Positions 16,412 to 25,485 of a DNA stretch of 64,000 nucleotides are shown piece after piece. Source of the stretch: Actinomycetales bacterium (GTDB lineage: Bacteria; Actinomycetota; Actinomycetes; Actinomycetales; Dermatophilaceae); contig JADJVI010000056.1 of the NCBI GenBank assembly GCA_016710645.1, positions 4,581-68,580 of the forward strand. The letters run 5' to 3'. The translations under genes and the position numbers were made by a program. The notes beneath the pieces were generated by a model that did no database searches, was not told where the DNA came from, and saw only the letters and a list, made by a program, of their open reading frames with translations. How positions within the stretch are numbered: position 1 is the first letter of the stretch; every line of letters starts with the position of its first letter.

Positions 16412-18865
16412 GTGAGACTGCTCGATCGGAATCGTCCTGCCCTGCGCGACCTTGACGGGGACCAGCTAGCCCCCTCCGAAACCTCAGGAACTACGGCCGG
16501 GTCTACGGCCGGGTCATCCGTCGCACCAGCCGGTCCGGGGCCGCTGGAACGCACCCCCCGCATCGAGGTGCCCGAGGACCGCGGCTACCAGATCAAGGAG
16601 GCCCTGCTCGGCAAGGCGCTCACCAACGACGCCGTCGAGGACGAGAAGCTCAGCAAGACCCTCGCCCTGGGCGTGCTGTCCAGCGACTGCATCTCCTCCA
16701 GCGCCTATGGCTCGGAGATGATGCTGCTGGTCATGCTGCCGCTGTTCGGGATGGCGGCCTATGACGTGCTGCTGCCGCTGACCGCGGTCGTCCTCGCGGT
16801 GCTCGTCGTCGTGACGATGACCTATCGCCAGGTCGTCATGATCTACACCCGCGCGGGCGGGTCCTATGTCGTCGCCCGGGAGAACTTCGGGCCCGTCGTG
16901 GCACAGGTCGCGGCGGTCGCGCTCATGCTCGACTACATCGTCACCGTGGCGGTGCAGGCGGCGGCGGGCACCAATGCGCTGACCTCCGCGCTGCCCAACC
17001 TCGGCGACTATTCGCTGGAGATCACGGTCGCCGTCGTCGCCGTGCTCGCCTATGGCAACCTTCGCGGGCTGCGGGAGGCGGGGCGGGCGTTCGCGTTCCC
17101 GACGTATTTCTTCGTCGGATCGATGGCCCTGGTCCTCGTCATGGGGGTCTATCACGAGCTGACCGGCGACCTGCCGATGTACGACCCGCTCACCGCCGAG
17201 GGAGCCTTCCCCGTGGGTGGCGGCGGCACGCTGTTGTCGATCGGTGGCCTCTATGTCGTGCTCAAGGCCTTCGCCAACGGCGGGTCCTCGCTCACCGGGC
17301 TGGAGGCCATCTCCAACGGCGTGAGCGTCTTCCACTCACCCGCTGGGCGCAACGCCCGACGCACGCTCGTCGTCATGAGCACCATCCTCGGCGTCCTCGT
17401 CGGCGGGGTGTCCTGGCTTGCCCACCTCACCCACGCCGTGCCCTACGAGTCGGGCTCGCCGACGGTCATCTCGCAGGTCGCTCGGGCGGTGCTGCCCGAC
17501 AACACGGTCGGCCATGCGCTCTTCTTCATGGTGCAACTGGCGACCATGCTCATCCTCTACACCGGCGCCAACACGCCCTTCACTGGCTTCCCCTATCTGG
17601 CCAACTTCGTTGCCGGAGATGGCTTCCTGCCCCGCTGGTTGCGCAAACGCGGTCACCGGCTGGCCTTCTCCAATGGCATCCTCCTGCTCACCGTCGTCGC
17701 GCTCGCGCTGCTCATCGGCACCGGCGCCCACGTCGACAAGCTGGTCGCCTTCTATGCCATCGGCGTCTTCACCGGGTTCACCCTCGCGGGCTTCGGTATG
17801 GCGGCATACCACCGCACCCATCGCGGCCCACGCAGCCGCTGGTCGGTGCTGCTCAACGGCGTATCCGGTTCTGTCGCAGCGGGCGTCGTGATCGTCTTCG
17901 CGGTCACCAAGTTCACCGAAGGCGCCTGGTTGGTCGTCGTCGTCTTCCCCGTCATGGTCATCGGGCTGCTGCGACTGCACCGCGCCTACCAACGCGAGGA
18001 AGCCGCCCTCGCCGACATTCCCACCAGCGGGCGGCGCCGGGGCATCAGCGGGCTCAACGTCGTGCTCGTCCTCGTCGACAATGTCGACCTCGCCGTGCTC
18101 TCGGCGCTGCGCTATGCCCGCGGTCTGCGGCCGCAGCACCTGCACTCGGTGCACTTCGTCGTCGACAGCGCGTATGCCGCCGACCTGCAGAAGCAGTGGG
18201 ACAGCCAGGACGGCACCGACCTCGCCCTGGAGCTCATCGACTGCCCCGACCGTCGAATCGACCGTGCCGCAGTCCAATTGACCTATCGGCTGGTGCGCGA
18301 CAACCCGCTTGCCCAGGTCACCGTCCTGTTGCCGCGCCGGGCCTATGGCACCCTCGCGACCCGGCTGTTGCACGACCGCACCGCCGACCGCATCGCACGC
18401 GCGGTCTCCCGAGTCCCCGGTGCGGCGGCAACGATCGTGCCCTTCGACGCCTCCGCTGCGGCCACCGCCCGTGCGGCGGCCAACGAGGCGGCAATGGCCG
18501 CCACAGCGTCCGTTGGCTCAACGGCATACGCGCCGGCGACGGATGGCGGCGCCGACGGGGAGTCGGCTGCGACCGAAGCCCTTCCTGCTCCCGATGCGGG
18601 TCAGGTCGGCATCGGCGCTGCGGCGACGCGACAGGTCGTCACGGTCACCGGCCGCATCGTCTCGCGCAAGCTGTCCGCGATCGCCAATGCCCCTTCGGTC
18701 ACCTACCGCGTGGCCGACCAGACCGGCGAGGTCACCCTGCTCTTCTACGGCCGGCGCGATGTCGCAGGCCTGGCCCCCGGCACAACGCTGGAAATCACCG
18801 GTCGGATCGCGCCCCTGCACGGCCAGGCCACCATGTCCAACCCGCAATACCGCATCCTCGCGTGA
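16412..18865 (+). CDS. KimA-like APC-superfamily permease with C-terminal OB-fold (817 aa)
   Basis: The membrane domain (about residues 70-500) has the KimA/YdaO motif SSDCISSSAYGSEMMLLVMLP. KimA transports potassium by proton symport. A cytoplasmic region (about 520-680) resembles the KimA tail (NVVLVLVDNVDLAVLSALRYARGL, RTADRIARAVSRVPG), followed by an Ala/Thr-rich linker. The last 80 residues look like an OB-fold (VTVTGRIVSRKLSAIANAP, then TLEITGRIAPLHGQATM). The separate OB-fold gene found near the KimA homologue and Trk genes in mycobacteria may be fused here (inference). Start GTG at 16412. The next two genes encode KdpDE-like proteins, supporting a potassium role. Confidence 0.78.
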   Translation: MRLLDRNRPALRDLDGDQLAPSETSGTTAGSTAGSSVAPAGPGPLERTPRIEVPEDRGYQIKEALLGKALTNDAVEDEKLSKTLALGVLSSDCISSSAYGSEMMLLVMLPLFGMAAYDVLLPLTAVVLAVLVVVTMTYRQVVMIYTRAGGSYVVARENFGPVVAQVAAVALMLDYIVTVAVQAAAGTNALTSALPNLGDYSLEITVAVVAVLAYGNLRGLREAGRAFAFPTYFFVGSMALVLVMGVYHELTGDLPMYDPLTAEGAFPVGGGGTLLSIGGLYVVLKAFANGGSSLTGLEAISNGVSVFHSPAGRNARRTLVVMSTILGVLVGGVSWLAHLTHAVPYESGSPTVISQVARAVLPDNTVGHALFFMVQLATMLILYTGANTPFTGFPYLANFVAGDGFLPRWLRKRGHRLAFSNGILLLTVVALALLIGTGAHVDKLVAFYAIGVFTGFTLAGFGMAAYHRTHRGPRSRWSVLLNGVSGSVAAGVVIVFAVTKFTEGAWLVVVVFPVMVIGLLRLHRAYQREEAALADIPTSGRRRGISGLNVVLVLVDNVDLAVLSALRYARGLRPQHLHSVHFVVDSAYAADLQKQWDSQDGTDLALELIDCPDRRIDRAAVQLTYRLVRDNPLAQVTVLLPRRAYGTLATRLLHDRTADRIARAVSRVPGAAATIVPFDASAAATARAAANEAAMAATASVGSTAYAPATDGGADGESAATEALPAPDAGQVGIGAAATRQVVTVTGRIVSRKLSAIANAPSVTYRVADQTGEVTLLFYGRRDVAGLAPGTTLEITGRIAPLHGQATMSNPQYRILA

Positions 18866-18868
18866 CCA

Positions 18869-18894
18869 CACGGCATACCGGCGGGTATGCCGTG
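18869..18894. terminator. 11-bp inverted motif pair after the permease gene
   Basis: Two exact motif copies face each other (18869-18879 and 18884-18894) with a four-base loop, directly after the permease stop at 18865. Position fits a terminator, though the sensor gene follows within about 40 bases. Confidence 0.5.
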
Positions 18895-18936
18895 CGTCCC
18901 TCCCTCCCACAGCGCGGACGCGACGGACAATGGCGT

Positions 18937-20157
18937 ATGCCGTCCCGTCACCGCTGGTTGCCCGGTCGCCCCGCCGACGGAGGTCGACTCGGTGGGCTGG
19001 GGCGGGTCGCTGCCACGATGCCGGGGCGGCGCGGGCCCGCGTTGACCCTGGCCGCGGTGGTCCTGCCGCTGCTCGTCGTCATCCTCGTGCCGTTCCGCGA
19101 CTCGCTCACGCTGCCCAGTGACCTGTTGGTCTTCATGCTCGGGGTGTTCGTCGTCGCGCTCGCGGGTGACTGGGTGGCGGCGCTCGTCGCGGCGGTGGCG
19201 GCGGTGCTGTTGTTGAACTACTACTTCACTCCGCCGTTGCACACGTTGACCATCGCCGATCGCGATCACGTCGTGGCCCTGGTCGTCTTCGTCGCTGTCG
19301 CCATCATCACCAGCAGCCTCGTGGGCGCGGTGACCCGGCGGACCCGTCAGGCGGCGGAGGCTGCGGCCGAAGTGGCCACCCGCACAGCCCTGCTGCGGGC
19401 GGTCTCGCACGACCTGCGCACCCCGTTGGCCTCCGCGAAGGCGGCCGTCGAGGGGCTGCGCTCGCCCGAGGTGAGCTGGAGCCCCGACGAGCAGCGCGAG
19501 CTGTTGACGACAGCCAAGGCCTCGATCGACCGGCTCACCTCGCTCGTGGAGAACCTGTTGGACATGAGCCGGCTGCAGGCGGGGGCGCTCTCGGTCTTCC
19601 CGCGGGCCATTGCCGTCGAGGATGTCGTCGCGCACGCGGTGCGCGAGGTGGATCCCCAGCGCACCCAGGTGGTGGTCCAGGTGGCGGACGACCTGCCCGA
19701 GATCTGGGCCGACCCACCGCTTCTGGAGCGGGTGCTGGCCAACCTGCTGACGAACGCCTTGCGGTTCTCTCCTCCCGGGCAACCGCCGCACGTCACGGCA
19801 TACGCGGTCGGGGTTGGCGCTGGGAGTGGGAGTGGGCCTCGGAGTGGTTCGTGTGTGGGGGCGGCGGTCGAGGTGTGGGTCGTGGACCGTGGGCCGGGGG
19901 TGCCGGACGCGCGGTTGGCGACCTTGTTCGAGGCGTTCCAACGGCGCGGCGACCGTGACAACACCAATGGACTCGGGCTCGGTCTGGCGCTGGCGCGTGG
20001 GCTGGCTGAGGCCATGGGTGGCACCCTGCGCGCCGAGCACACCCCCGGTGGCGGACTCACCATGGTCGTCCGGCTGCCGGTGGCCCTCGCCGCCCCGGCC
20101 GTCATCCCGCCCGGCTCTCGCGAGCAGGCCATCACCGACCCACGGGAGCGGCCATGA
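18937..20157 (+). CDS. KdpD-like sensor histidine kinase lacking the N-terminal KdpD/Usp domains (about 406 aa)
   Basis: Residues about 35-130 contain the four-helix DUF4118 membrane module (LLNYYFTPPLHTLTIADRD is its signature). An H-box with phospho-acceptor His near 158 (SHDLRTPLASAKAAVEGL) and ATPase boxes LLTNALRFSPPG, VVDRGPGVPD, GLGLGLALARGL follow. Full-length KdpD carries about 350 extra N-terminal residues for potassium sensing; they are missing here. The start is uncertain: ATG 18937, itself inside a near-copy of the dispersed motif, or ATG 19018. A short Gly/Ser-rich insert follows the N-box. Overlaps the regulator gene by ATGA. Confidence 0.8.
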   Translation: MPSRHRWLPGRPADGGRLGGLGRVAATMPGRRGPALTLAAVVLPLLVVILVPFRDSLTLPSDLLVFMLGVFVVALAGDWVAALVAAVAAVLLLNYYFTPPLHTLTIADRDHVVALVVFVAVAIITSSLVGAVTRRTRQAAEAAAEVATRTALLRAVSHDLRTPLASAKAAVEGLRSPEVSWSPDEQRELLTTAKASIDRLTSLVENLLDMSRLQAGALSVFPRAIAVEDVVAHAVREVDPQRTQVVVQVADDLPEIWADPPLLERVLANLLTNALRFSPPGQPPHVTAYAVGVGAGSGSGPRSGSCVGAAVEVWVVDRGPGVPDARLATLFEAFQRRGDRDNTNGLGLGLALARGLAEAMGGTLRAEHTPGGGLTMVVRLPVALAAPAVIPPGSREQAITDPRERP

Positions 20158-20870
20158 CCAGCGTGCTCGTCGTCGACGATGATCCGCAGATCCTGCGCGC
20201 CATCGACATCAACCTGCGAGCTCGGGATTACGACGTGACCTGCGCGGCCACGGGAGCGGAGGCGCTCGCGCTGGCGTCGAAGCGGCCGTTGGATTTGGTC
20301 GTCCTCGACCTCGGCTTGCCCGACATGGACGGCTGTGACGTCATCCGCGGGCTGCGCGGTTGGACCAGCATCCCGATCCTCGTGCTCTCCGGGCGCACCG
20401 ACAGCCACGACAAGGTGGAGGCGCTTGACGCCGGCGCGGACGACTATGTGACCAAGCCGTTCGACATCGACGAGTTGCTCGCCCGGTTGCGTGCCGTGGC
20501 GCGCCGAGGCGATCGGCCGTTGCCGACGATGCGGCTGGTTCTGGGGGCGCTGGAGGTGGATTTCGCCGCGAAGACCGTCACGCAGGTGGCTCTTGAGGAG
20601 TCGCGTGCTGAGGAGGCGGCTGGGGACGTGGCCGAGGAGGTGCGCCTCACCCCGACCGAGTGGCACATCCTGGAGGTCATCACCCGCCATCCCGGACGGC
20701 TGGTGACTCAGCGCGAGGTGCTGGCTGAAGTGTGGGGTCCGCAGTACGTCAAGGAGACCTCCTACCTGCGGGTCTACCTGACCCAGTTGCGCCGCAAGCT
20801 GGAGCCCGACCCCAGCCGGCCGCGCCATCTGATCACCGAACCCGGCATGGGTTACCGATACGAGCCCTGA
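20154..20870 (+). CDS. kdpE: KdpE-like OmpR-family response regulator (238 aa)
   Basis: Receiver domain with acidic pocket VVDDDPQ, phospho-acceptor Asp52 (VLDLGLPD) and TKPFD Lys near 100; winged-helix domain with LTPTEWHILEVITRHPGRLVTQ and YVKETSYLRVYLTQLRRKLE, the KdpE recognition-helix pattern. An acidic insertion (LEESRAEEAAGDVAEE) lies at the junction between the domains. It overlaps the sensor gene by four bases, so both are made from one message. Likely target: the KimA-like gene upstream or kdpFABC elsewhere (inference). Confidence 0.88.
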   Translation: MTSVLVVDDDPQILRAIDINLRARDYDVTCAATGAEALALASKRPLDLVVLDLGLPDMDGCDVIRGLRGWTSIPILVLSGRTDSHDKVEALDAGADDYVTKPFDIDELLARLRAVARRGDRPLPTMRLVLGALEVDFAAKTVTQVALEESRAEEAAGDVAEEVRLTPTEWHILEVITRHPGRLVTQREVLAEVWGPQYVKETSYLRVYLTQLRRKLEPDPSRPRHLITEPGMGYRYEP

Positions 20871-21003
20871 GCCGGACGCCTGGGCCGTCGCGAGGGGTCT
20901 CGTCCGGGGAGCTTTCCACAGGTTTGGCTGACGGGTCGGCGCGGGCGGTTGGTGGTGTGGTGGGCTGGGCGGGTCGTCGGGCGTGCACGGTCAGGGGGCT
21001 GGT

Positions 21004-21315
21004 GTGGCTGAGGTGGAGTTCCGGGTGGTCGCGGAGTCGCTGATGCGTGCCGCCGTAGATATCCGGGTGGTCGCTGCGGCGGTGCGGGATGGGTCAGTCG
21101 ACGGGTTGGACAACGACCTGGACACCGGACACGCCCGGCTGCAGGTGGTGTTGTCCGACTACTGCGCCCGATGGAACCAGGGCCTGAAAGGCGCGATCCA
21201 CGGCCAGGAACACATCGCCGACTCTCTCGATGTGGCGGTCGCTGGGTATCTCGCGCAGGACGAGCAGGCCGCCGCGACCTTCCGCGACATCCACCGCGAC
21301 CTGAGCCCCCTGTGA
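21004..21315 (+). CDS. Small WXG100-like helical protein, partner of the T7SS toxin (103 aa)
   Basis: An all-helical protein of about 100 residues with a central Trp in YCARWNQGLKG, the size and shape of WXG100/ESX-type proteins secreted by type VII systems. The start is chosen at GTG 21004, which has CAGGGGG just upstream; a GTG at 20983 is possible. Its stop overlaps the start of the toxin gene (GTGA), and such small proteins commonly serve as the helical partner of a larger T7SS effector. No secretion machinery is in the window. Confidence 0.6.
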   Translation: MAEVEFRVVAESLMRAAVDIRVVAAAVRDGSVDGLDNDLDTGHARLQVVLSDYCARWNQGLKGAIHGQEHIADSLDVAVAGYLAQDEQAAATFRDIHRDLSPL

Positions 21316-22604
21316 GCGCCTGGTCAGATCTGGCATCCGGACGTCCGGCGGTGGTGTTGATCCCGGGCGACCCGTCGGGGGCCTACCGGCTGGCGGATCA
21401 GTTGACCGGGTTGGCGGAGGTGACCGCTGACGCCGCGCGGGCCCTGTCTCGGGTGGAAGTGGACTGGACCGGCGGGGCCGGGACCGCATTCGTGGAGACG
21501 TTCGCGCTGCAACCGCGAGTCCTCAAAGACGCCGCGGCCGCGTTCGACGCCGGCGCGGCAGCCCTCACCCGGTATGCCGTGGACCTGATCGCCGCCCGCG
21601 GGGAAGCCCAAGTCGCGATCGACTGGTGGCGACAAGGGCTGGCCGAAGCACACGCCGCCCAGGACGCATCCACCGACTCGCGGACCAGCTTCGCGGCCCG
21701 AACCTGGCAACCCTGCACCCCGACACCCGGTCTGGCCACCCAACGGGCCGCAGCAAGCAAACTGGACAACGCCTACGCCGCCCTCGACCGAGCCGGTCAC
21801 GCGGCAGCCGACGCCCTGGTCGCCGCCCAAGCCCACGCCCCCGCCGCAGCAACCTGGTGGGAAACCGCCGCACCCACGGCATACGGCCTGACCCGGCTGG
21901 GGGACACCCCGACCAAACGCGAGTTCGCGCTCGGCGCCGGCCGCGGCGTGATCGACCTGTTCCTGACCAGCGGGGACCGGCGAGCCTTCACGCTGGTCAA
22001 CGAGAAGATCGACGCATGGTCCAAGGGTCACGGCCTCAACCCCGACAGCGCCGCCACCGGCTGGGGCAAACTCGCCGGTGCGATGCTCATCCCCATCCCC
22101 GGCGAAGGCGCGCTCGCCGGCGTCAGCGCCACCGTGCTCGCCTCACTGACCCGCAAAGCCGCCAACGCAACCCTCAAGACCGTCCTCAACGGACTCGACA
22201 AGACCCCCAACCTCATCGCACGCCGCACCATCACCCCCGACGCACCGGTTACTGCGATCTTCAAAGACAGGGTCATGGCCAAGAGCGCCGAAGTCTCGGC
22301 GAGACGCTCCGAGACCCTGGTGTTCGACAGCCGATCCGCAGCGCGCGAGGGCCTTCCAGGGGAGCTCATAGGCGCCGGCAACCGCTTCTTTCGGGGGGCA
22401 ACCTTGAAGAGCCAGGACTTCGCTGCAATCGGGCTACCTGATGGTGGCTACCGTCTACAGTTCTTCTCCCCGGCCAACACTCCGGGTTATGGCAAGCTGT
22501 ACGTGCAAGAGGTTGACAACATCGGACAAGTTCTCCGTGAGTACAAGCAAACCATGGGGCCGGAGGGTCTGATCGAAACAAAGTGGGTGCATGGTGGACC
22601 ATGA
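21312..22604 (+). CDS. Type VII secretion-signal polymorphic toxin (430 aa)
   Basis: Residues 1 to about 180 match the T7SS-signal domain common in actinobacterial polymorphic toxins (WSDLASGRPAVVLIPGDP, RVEVDWTGGAGTAFVETF, ALTRYAVDLIAARGEAQ). A middle region with a hydrophobic Gly-rich segment (LAGAMLIPIPGEGALAGV) follows. The final 100 residues have different composition and should be the toxin domain; they end YVQEVDNIGQVLREYKQTMG then IETKWVHGGP. The nuclease or other class is not recognised. Start GTG 21312 is coupled to the WXG100-like gene. The 3' end overlaps the next gene by 14 bases, typical of toxin/immunity pairs. Confidence 0.75.
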   Translation: MSAWSDLASGRPAVVLIPGDPSGAYRLADQLTGLAEVTADAARALSRVEVDWTGGAGTAFVETFALQPRVLKDAAAAFDAGAAALTRYAVDLIAARGEAQVAIDWWRQGLAEAHAAQDASTDSRTSFAARTWQPCTPTPGLATQRAAASKLDNAYAALDRAGHAAADALVAAQAHAPAAATWWETAAPTAYGLTRLGDTPTKREFALGAGRGVIDLFLTSGDRRAFTLVNEKIDAWSKGHGLNPDSAATGWGKLAGAMLIPIPGEGALAGVSATVLASLTRKAANATLKTVLNGLDKTPNLIARRTITPDAPVTAIFKDRVMAKSAEVSARRSETLVFDSRSAAREGLPGELIGAGNRFFRGATLKSQDFAAIGLPDGGYRLQFFSPANTPGYGKLYVQEVDNIGQVLREYKQTMGPEGLIETKWVHGGP

Positions 22605-23001
22605 CCTTCCCGTTGCTTTGCACAGGGCGCTACGCGGCGACCTAGGCTCGATACAAGCGATCTCGGCGGCCAACCAGGCCGATCTCAGAGCCGCCGCGGC
22701 GGCTCTCGCGTCACCGTTGGTGTTGACGAGGGACGCGACGGCCAGTGTTCTGCGCGACCTCGTCGAGAAGCGTTTCCCACCAGTGGCCGCCCAGGCGTGG
22801 GCCTCATTCATGCGCCGCGGGTACCCCGAAGGCTCAACCAGCCAAGGCCCCATCAGTCCCATCGACATAGATTACGAAGGACCCTGGGAAGAGCAGATTG
22901 CGGACGTTGTGTCCACGTTGGACGAATTCGGCGATGTCGTTGATGGGGACCTTTCCGACCACCAGCTCCTCGGCCTCCTGCGAATCCTTAACGAAACGTG
23001 A
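22591..23001 (+). CDS. Probable immunity protein for the T7SS toxin (136 aa)
   Basis: Small acidic cytoplasmic protein without signal peptide or membrane segment. It begins at ATG 22591 inside the end of the toxin gene and has lower GC than its neighbours, as is usual for immunity genes. Features include SPIDIDYEGPWEEQIADVV and an acidic C-terminal helix. No Pfam-type family is recognised; the assignment rests on position and size. Confidence 0.6.
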   Translation: MVDHDLPVALHRALRGDLGSIQAISAANQADLRAAAAALASPLVLTRDATASVLRDLVEKRFPPVAAQAWASFMRRGYPEGSTSQGPISPIDIDYEGPWEEQIADVVSTLDEFGDVVDGDLSDHQLLGLLRILNET

Positions 23002-23056
23002 GACCGACGGGCCAGTCAGCGACATCAGGACCAGCCGGGGTGAAAAGGTCCAAGAG

Positions 23057-24526
23057 TCAGCGGCGGGAGAGCAGGACGACGGTCGAGAGGGCGTCCACGG
23101 CATACGGGCGCAGGTCCCATCCCGAGAAGCCGACATCCGGGATCAACCCGGCCGACAGGAAGTCGTCGCGGAAGGCTTGGTAGGAGTAGCCCGCGTCGCT
23201 GCGGAACTCGACCACGATGCGCCCGCGCGGGGAGCAGCACATCGCCAGGCGCCGGAAGACCTCCGACCGATGGACCGGGTCCACCTCCAGGATGCTGCTG
23301 TTGATCCACGCGATGACGTCGAAGGGCACGCTCTCGCCGAGGTCGTCGAGGATGAGTCGCTCCGGTTCCATGACAAGCCACTTCGCATCCGGGTATGCCG
23401 TCTCGGCCGCCGCGATGCCGGTCGGGTCGACATCGGTGCCGACGACGTAGTGGCCGAGCACGCTCAGGGCGCCACCGACGCGGCCGGCGCGGCACCCGAC
23501 TTCCAGGACCCGCGAACCCGGCCGGACCATGACATCGAGCAGGCGGGCCTCCTGCGGGAGGCCACGGCGGGCAGCCACCGCTGCCGCGGCGACGGGTCCG
23601 GTGAGCGGCGCGGTTGCCGACCCACCATCGGAAGCACCAGCGGGTATGCCGTGCGGCTGGTGTGCGAGGTGGGCGCCCGGACCGTCGCCAGGGCGGGGAA
23701 GGCGGATCTCCACCCACGACATCCCGAGCTCGGAGGCGACCTCGCGGGCCGACGCGGGACGCATCGCCGGGTCTTTGGACAGGCACCGGCCGATGATGTC
23801 GACGACATCTGACGGCACGGTCGCGGGCAACGTGGGCATTGGCTCAGTGACATGCGCCAGCGCGGTGGCGATGGGCGTGTCCTTGTCGAACGGCCTTCTG
23901 CCGGCGAGGAGTTCGTGCGCGACGACCCCGAGGGCGTAGAGATCACTGGCCGCGGTCGCGGGACGGCCGAGCGCCTGCTCCGGGCTGAGGTAATGGGGCG
24001 TGCCGAGCACCTCGCCGGTGCGGGTCAGACCCATCGATCCCGCAGCGCGAGCGATGCCGAAGTCGGTCAGCTTGACCGCACCGTCGCTGGTGAGCAAGAC
24101 GTTGGCCGGCTTGACGTCACGGTGCACGACGCCGGCCTCGTGGGCGGCGTTGAGGCCCAGCGCCATCTGGCCGACGATCGACCTGACCCGGGCGACGTCC
24201 AAGGCACCGCGCTCGCGCAATTCGACTGCGAGAGAATGGCCGTCGACGAGCTCCATGACGATGTAGGCGAGGTTTTCATGCTCGCCGTAGTCGAACAGCG
24301 TGGCGATGTTGTGGTGCGACAGGCCGGCCGTGAGCAGGGCCTCCTCGTGGAAGCGCTGCGCGAAGACCGGCTCTGCGGACGTGTCGGGCCGCATGATTTT
24401 GACCGCGACGACGCGCGCCAGGACGGTGTCCTGCGCACGCCAGACATCGCCCATCCCCCCGGATGCGATGAGCGAGTCGAGCACATAACGGCCACCCACG
24501 GCGACGCCATGAGTGAACCGCTTCAC
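23057..24526 (-). CDS. Soluble Ser/Thr protein kinase fused to a SAM-dependent methyltransferase (489 aa)
   Basis: Residues about 12-270 form a complete Hanks kinase: glycine loop ASGGMGDVW (21-29), Lys43 in AVKIM, catalytic HRDVKPAN (135-142), DFG (155-157), TPHYLSPEQ. Instead of the usual transmembrane helix and sensor, a Gly/Ala linker leads to a class I methyltransferase (about 335-489) with motif I VLEVGCRAGRVGG, TDVDPTG, and a strand INSSILEVDP. Both active sites look intact. Starts with GTG at 24526 with GGGAG upstream. Stand-alone gene. Substrates are unknown; the kinase may regulate or act together with the methyltransferase (inference). Confidence 0.85.
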   Translation of the reverse strand: MKRFTHGVAVGGRYVLDSLIASGGMGDVWRAQDTVLARVVAVKIMRPDTSAEPVFAQRFHEEALLTAGLSHHNIATLFDYGEHENLAYIVMELVDGHSLAVELRERGALDVARVRSIVGQMALGLNAAHEAGVVHRDVKPANVLLTSDGAVKLTDFGIARAAGSMGLTRTGEVLGTPHYLSPEQALGRPATAASDLYALGVVAHELLAGRRPFDKDTPIATALAHVTEPMPTLPATVPSDVVDIIGRCLSKDPAMRPASAREVASELGMSWVEIRLPRPGDGPGAHLAHQPHGIPAGASDGGSATAPLTGPVAAAAVAARRGLPQEARLLDVMVRPGSRVLEVGCRAGRVGGALSVLGHYVVGTDVDPTGIAAAETAYPDAKWLVMEPERLILDDLGESVPFDVIAWINSSILEVDPVHRSEVFRRLAMCCSPRGRIVVEFRSDAGYSYQAFRDDFLSAGLIPDVGFSGWDLRPYAVDALSTVVLLSRR

Positions 24527-24706
24527 GGGCCGACTCCCAGGTTCACGGAACCGAGCATAGGTGCCTCGTACCCGTGAATCGCCCGGTCAGCCCGGCGACC
24601 TGCCCGATTCGTCCCGGCGGCGGGCGGGACGGCATACCCGATGGGCCGTGAGCAGGGGCCGTTGAGGTGGCCTTCCGCGCTCCTTCCGACGGAGTTTGCG
24701 GCCGCT

Positions 24707-25379
24707 TCAGCCGCCGCGGGTGAGTGGCGGATGCAGCACCTCGACGGGCCCACGCCGAAAGAGTTGCGCCGGCCGGCCGCCGTCGACGGTCGACAGCCGG
24801 CCGGTCGGCTCCAGGAACCCCTGCGCCGAGCTGACTTTGCGGTGGAAGTTGCGCGGGTCGAGGGCGTGCCCCCAGACCGCTTCATACACTGCCCGCAACT
24901 GCCCGATGGTGAACTCCGGAGGGCAGAACGCCGGCCCCTAGCGAGCTGTATTCGAGCTTGGCGCGCGCCCGCTCGATGCCGTCGCGGAGGATCTTGGCGT
25001 GGTCGAAAGCCAGCTCCTGCCAACGGATTTCGTCGACGGGGGTCCACAGCGCTGCCGTAGCGTCACTGCCACCCACGACAGCCCCGAGCATCGGCGCCAG
25101 CGCGAGGAAGGCGACGGTGACGGTCGGCCCACGCGGGTCGCGCCCGGGGGTGCCATAGCTCGCCAACTGCTCCAGGTGCACGGCGCCTGCCAGCCCGGTT
25201 TCCTCGCGCAATTCCCGGTATGCCGCGTCCGCCAGGTCCTCGTGCGGCAGGACGTAGCCACCCGGGAGAGCGAGCTGGCCGGCATACGGATCGATGCCGC
25301 GACGCACGAGCAGGACTGCCAGCCGGCCTTCTCGAATGGTGAGGACGACGAGGTCGACGGTGACGTGGAAGTCGGACAC
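24707..25379 (-). pseudogene. nrtR: NrtR-type Nudix-related transcriptional regulator, broken by a +1 shift
   Basis: The N-terminal part (25379 to about 24945) is a Nudix domain with an intact-looking box GGYVLPHEDLADAAYRELREETGL... (GX5EX7REUXEEXGU pattern). The C-terminal winged helix follows in another frame: FTIGQLRAVYEAVWGHALDP and NFHRKVSSAQGFLEPTGR, the NrtR DNA-binding signature. The two join if one base is removed from the four-base G run at 24936-24939. NrtR controls NAD metabolism genes and senses ADP-ribose. It is divergent from the SPFH/NAD-kinase-like operon. Real frameshift or sequencing error cannot be distinguished. Confidence 0.75.
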
Positions 25380-25397
25380 GACACCATCCTAGCTAGT

Positions 25398-25456
25398 TTT
25401 CGTCGACTTGACGATATCGACCTTCGTCGCTTAGCGTCATCCTGACGATATTCAGT
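25398..25456. promoter_or_regulatory. Divergent control region with repeated TGACGATAT boxes
   Basis: Between nrtR (start 25379) and the SPFH gene (start 25486). TGACGATAT occurs at 25409-25417 and 25443-25451, 34 bases apart, and each overlaps a short inverted element (TCGTC-N5-GACGA and CGTCA-N3-TGACG). The layout suggests operator sites for NrtR regulating both directions (inference). Confidence 0.45.
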
Positions 25457-25485
25457 CAGCCGGCCACCAGCCTCAGGAGGACACC

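Noticed and set aside
17336..18373. 345-residue open frame antisense to the KimA-like gene
   Set aside because: Composition is dominated by Asp/Glu/Gly/Arg/Gln as expected of a mirror frame; no start signal.
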